This document shows positions 62,244 through 64,000 of a stretch of DNA of 64,000 nt, in pieces. Position 1 is the stretch's first letter; every line of letters begins with the position of its first letter. The notes beneath the pieces are model-generated. The model saw only the letters and a list, made by a program, of their open reading frames with translations, did no database searches and was not told the origin of the DNA. The position numbers and the translations under genes were made by a program. Location of the stretch: positions 102,237 through 166,236 of the forward strand of contig JAFVOU010000016.1 of the NCBI GenBank assembly GCA_017505635.1, in the 5' to 3' direction. This DNA comes from Oscillospiraceae bacterium (GTDB lineage Bacteria; Bacillota; Clostridia; Oscillospirales; Ruminococcaceae).

Positions 62244-63785
62244 TTATTCTGTGCATCTGAACCTGATAATAAGTTCCCTGTCTTTTGTAAGTTCTATACG
62301 CTCAATTAAGCTTATAATCATATCTCTGTTTTTTATTACAGTTTCTGCAAAGTTTTTTACAAGCTGTTCCGGATTTTCTGCATATTTGTCTGTTTGTGTA
62401 TTTATGCTTTTCAGTAAACTGAGTTTTTCAGTTAATGACGATTCTTCCGATTTGAGTTTCGTATATATTCTTTCAAAATCTTCAGCAAGAACAATACTGT
62501 CAAGCTTATCCATATAAAGCCTGTCAATCTTCTCTGCAATCATTTTTTTACGCCTCTGAATAAATTGCTTTTCATTTTCAAACTTATTGTTCTGAGTATA
62601 GTTATTCAGCTTTTCTTCTGCTGCAGAAATAAATTTTCCATAATCTGCATTTTTCTCAAATATCTCTTTAATTTTCGCCGTTACTTCTTCTGTTACCTTT
62701 TCTTCCTTTATTCCATGAGAAGTACACATATCCATACCGGAAAACCGCTGATAAGTTCTGCACACAAAATACAGAACATCTTGACCTGCAGCATTTTTCC
62801 TGTTTATCACTCCTAATGGGCAACCGCACTCATGACAGTAAATAAGCCCTTTAAGTATATAATCATATTTTCTTTCTCTTGTACACTTTCTGCTTTCAAG
62901 CATTTTCTGTACTTTATAAAAAGTTTCCTTATCTATAATCGGCTCGTGTGTATTTTCAACAATTATCCACTTTTCTTTAGGCTGCTTTATGCATTTTGAG
63001 GATTTATAGCTTAACTTCACCATCTTTCCCTGCACCATATTGCCTGTGTACATTTCGTTGCGAAGCATTTCTCCGATTCGGCTGCTGCTCCACAAGCCTG
63101 TATTATGTCCTCTCCCGGATATTTTTATACCCTTGTATTCTGATGGAGTGATAACGTTTTCTTTATTGAACTGTTCTGCGATGCTGTGGCAGCTTCTTCC
63201 CTCTGCCGCCATGCAGAACATTCTTTTTACTATGACTGCTGCTTCTGCATCTATTATAATTCTGTTTTTATCTTCAGGATGATGTTTATATCCAAAAACC
63301 GGTTTCCAACCTATATACTTGCCTTTTTTCTGTTTATCCCGTTTTACACTTTTTATCTTCTTTGATATATCTTTTGCATACATATCATTCATAACAGCTT
63401 TAAATGGTGTTATGTCATTTGCCGAAGATTCAACTCCGGTATCTACACCATCAAGCAGGGATATGTACCTCACTCTTTTTTCAGGAAAATATTTTTCCAT
63501 ATAATATCCAGTCATTATGTAGTCTCGTCCAAGGCGGGATAAATCTTTTGTTATCACCATATTTACTCTTCCGGCTTCTATATCCTCTGTCATACGTTTA
63601 AATGCCGGTCTTTCAAATGTTGTTCCGCTCCATCCGTCATCTATATATATGTCGTATACCTTTATTTTGTGTTTGTCTGCAAATTCCCTTAAAAGAGCTT
63701 CCTGATTTACAATACTTGCCGAAATCTCCGAATTTTCATCTTCTTTTGACAGCCTGATATATAAAGCTGCCTGACTTTCTGACAT
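62244..63785 (-). CDS. Large serine recombinase (SpoIVCA/CisA-like)
   Basis: A 513-residue site-specific recombinase. The resolvase domain has AALYIRLSKEDEN with catalytic Ser13, IYIDDGWSGTTFERPAFKRM and VNMVITKDLSRLGRDYIMTGYYMEKYF. The recombinase domain has GYKHHPEDKNRIIIDAEAAVIVKRMF. A zinc ribbon, YILKGLIYCHECGCPLG...YFVCRTYQ (about 320-360), and a long coiled coil (about 400-475, ENEKQFIQRRKKMIAEKIDRL) follow. It cuts and joins two att sites by a subunit rotation mechanism. ATG 63785 follows GGGAG by 9 bases; the longer TTG start at 63833 would overlap the upstream ORF. It adjoins the sigK fragment. Confidence 0.93.
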   Translation of the reverse strand: MSESQAALYIRLSKEDENSEISASIVNQEALLREFADKHKIKVYDIYIDDGWSGTTFERPAFKRMTEDIEAGRVNMVITKDLSRLGRDYIMTGYYMEKYFPEKRVRYISLLDGVDTGVESSANDITPFKAVMNDMYAKDISKKIKSVKRDKQKKGKYIGWKPVFGYKHHPEDKNRIIIDAEAAVIVKRMFCMAAEGRSCHSIAEQFNKENVITPSEYKGIKISGRGHNTGLWSSSRIGEMLRNEMYTGNMVQGKMVKLSYKSSKCIKQPKEKWIIVENTHEPIIDKETFYKVQKMLESRKCTRERKYDYILKGLIYCHECGCPLGVINRKNAAGQDVLYFVCRTYQRFSGMDMCTSHGIKEEKVTEEVTAKIKEIFEKNADYGKFISAAEEKLNNYTQNNKFENEKQFIQRRKKMIAEKIDRLYMDKLDSIVLAEDFERIYTKLKSEESSLTEKLSLLKSINTQTDKYAENPEQLVKNFAETVIKNRDMIISLIERIELTKDRELIIRFRCTE

Positions 63786-63808
63786 ATTGTCTGTCTCCCA
63801 AAACACTG

Positions 63809-63970
63809 CTATCCTCCCACAAATGGTCCGCAATTATCTTCAATTATACTGTTGTTTCCTTCATCTGCAATGATACGATTCATATACTGCTCAAATAATC
63901 GAAGCAATAATTCTGCAGCATCTTCTTCTCCACTATAAATACATATAACCTTCAGTTTTTCTTTTTTCAT
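63809..63970 (-). CDS. Small unknown protein upstream of the recombinase
   Basis: A 53-residue leftward frame starts at ATG 63970, with GGGAGGTGC 5 bases ahead, one of the best ribosome binding sites in the window. It begins MKKEKLKVICIYSGEEDAAE, ends NCGPFVGG, and has a hydrophobic/helical centre (ELLLRLFEQYMNRIIADE). No membrane segment is seen. The stop is 23 bases before the recombinase ATG, so the two are cotranscribed. Small ORFs in this place are common beside large serine recombinases in clostridial elements, and a role as directionality or control factor is possible but not shown. Confidence 0.65.
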   Translation of the reverse strand: MKKEKLKVICIYSGEEDAAELLLRLFEQYMNRIIADEGNNSIIEDNCGPFVGG

Positions 63971-64000
63971 AAGCACCTCCCTTTGTTTATATTTATGTAT

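Larger units (their letters stand above)
62205..64000. mobile_element. Left edge of a skin-like sigK intervening element
   Basis: The edge is placed where sigK coding stops (about 62196-62210). The element contains a large serine recombinase and a small ORF directly upstream, both leftward, and continues past the window. The attachment core probably lies in the AAGAATAAGCTATG region (read leftward), but the partner site is not in view. Excision would join the 5' sigK part to ISYVSRIEK. Whether it is a programmed skin element or a simple integrated mobile element cannot be settled without the other end. Confidence 0.6.

Overview
The window is ordinary chromosome from an anaerobic, AT-rich, spore-forming member of the Clostridia (Firmicutes). 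Evidence for this is a T-box leader before alaS, a yybP-ykoY-type riboswitch, ThrE-type split exporter genes, type III glutamine synthetase, ThyX, GH3 and citrate-lyase-type fermentation genes, AGGAGG-like ribosome binding sites, and the last 25 codons of a SigK-like sporulation sigma factor. Genus cannot be fixed from the sequence. No rRNA, tRNA or CRISPR array was seen.

Layout. 1-2.2 kb: the 5' part of a tungsten aldehyde:ferredoxin oxidoreductase gene and pduL. 2.4-2.9 kb: an unknown small protein. 2.9-17.2 kb: leftward housekeeping genes (U32/TrhP-type tRNA hydroxylation protein, mltG, GNAT, DUF2156, tmk, thyX, pcrA, YgjP-like metallopeptidase, an MreB paralogue, comF, recD2, a small membrane protein, MATE exporter). 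17.3-27.9 kb: RluA-type synthase, GrpB-like protein, pyk, deoB, a P-type cation ATPase under a Mn-type riboswitch, DUF554, two ThrE subunits and a FemX-like transferase. 27.9-30.9 kb: metG behind a likely leader-peptide attenuator, then tatD. 31-35.8 kb: a domain-permuted GH3 glycosidase divergent from blaI-blaR1, with paired BlaI-type operators between them. 35.8-41.5 kb: a YnbB-type PLP enzyme, GNAT, murD and type III glutamine synthetase. 41.5-48.9 kb: a complete citrate-lyase-type operon (citD-citE-citF-citC-citXG) followed by cobO and an RdgB-like gene, divergent from a LysR regulator. 48.9-59.6 kb: a GT-C-like membrane protein, an anion permease, an RNase M5-HAD fusion, holA, comEC, a HIT protein and alaS with its T-box.

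59.6-64 kb is the accessory end. An orphan transcription unit with promoter and terminator but no intact long frame lies beside alaS. It is followed by a class B penicillin-binding protein, the 3' tip of sigK, a large serine recombinase and a small ORF directly upstream of it. The best explanation is the edge of a skin-like element interrupting sigK, with the element and the 5' part of sigK lying beyond the right edge of the window.

The most interesting signals are the sigK-interrupting element, the metG attenuator whose Met codons lie in the 5' arm of its own terminator, the BlaI/BlaR1 circuit facing a glycosidase instead of a beta-lactamase, and the cobO-linked divergent citrate-lyase set that may be a citramalate lyase.
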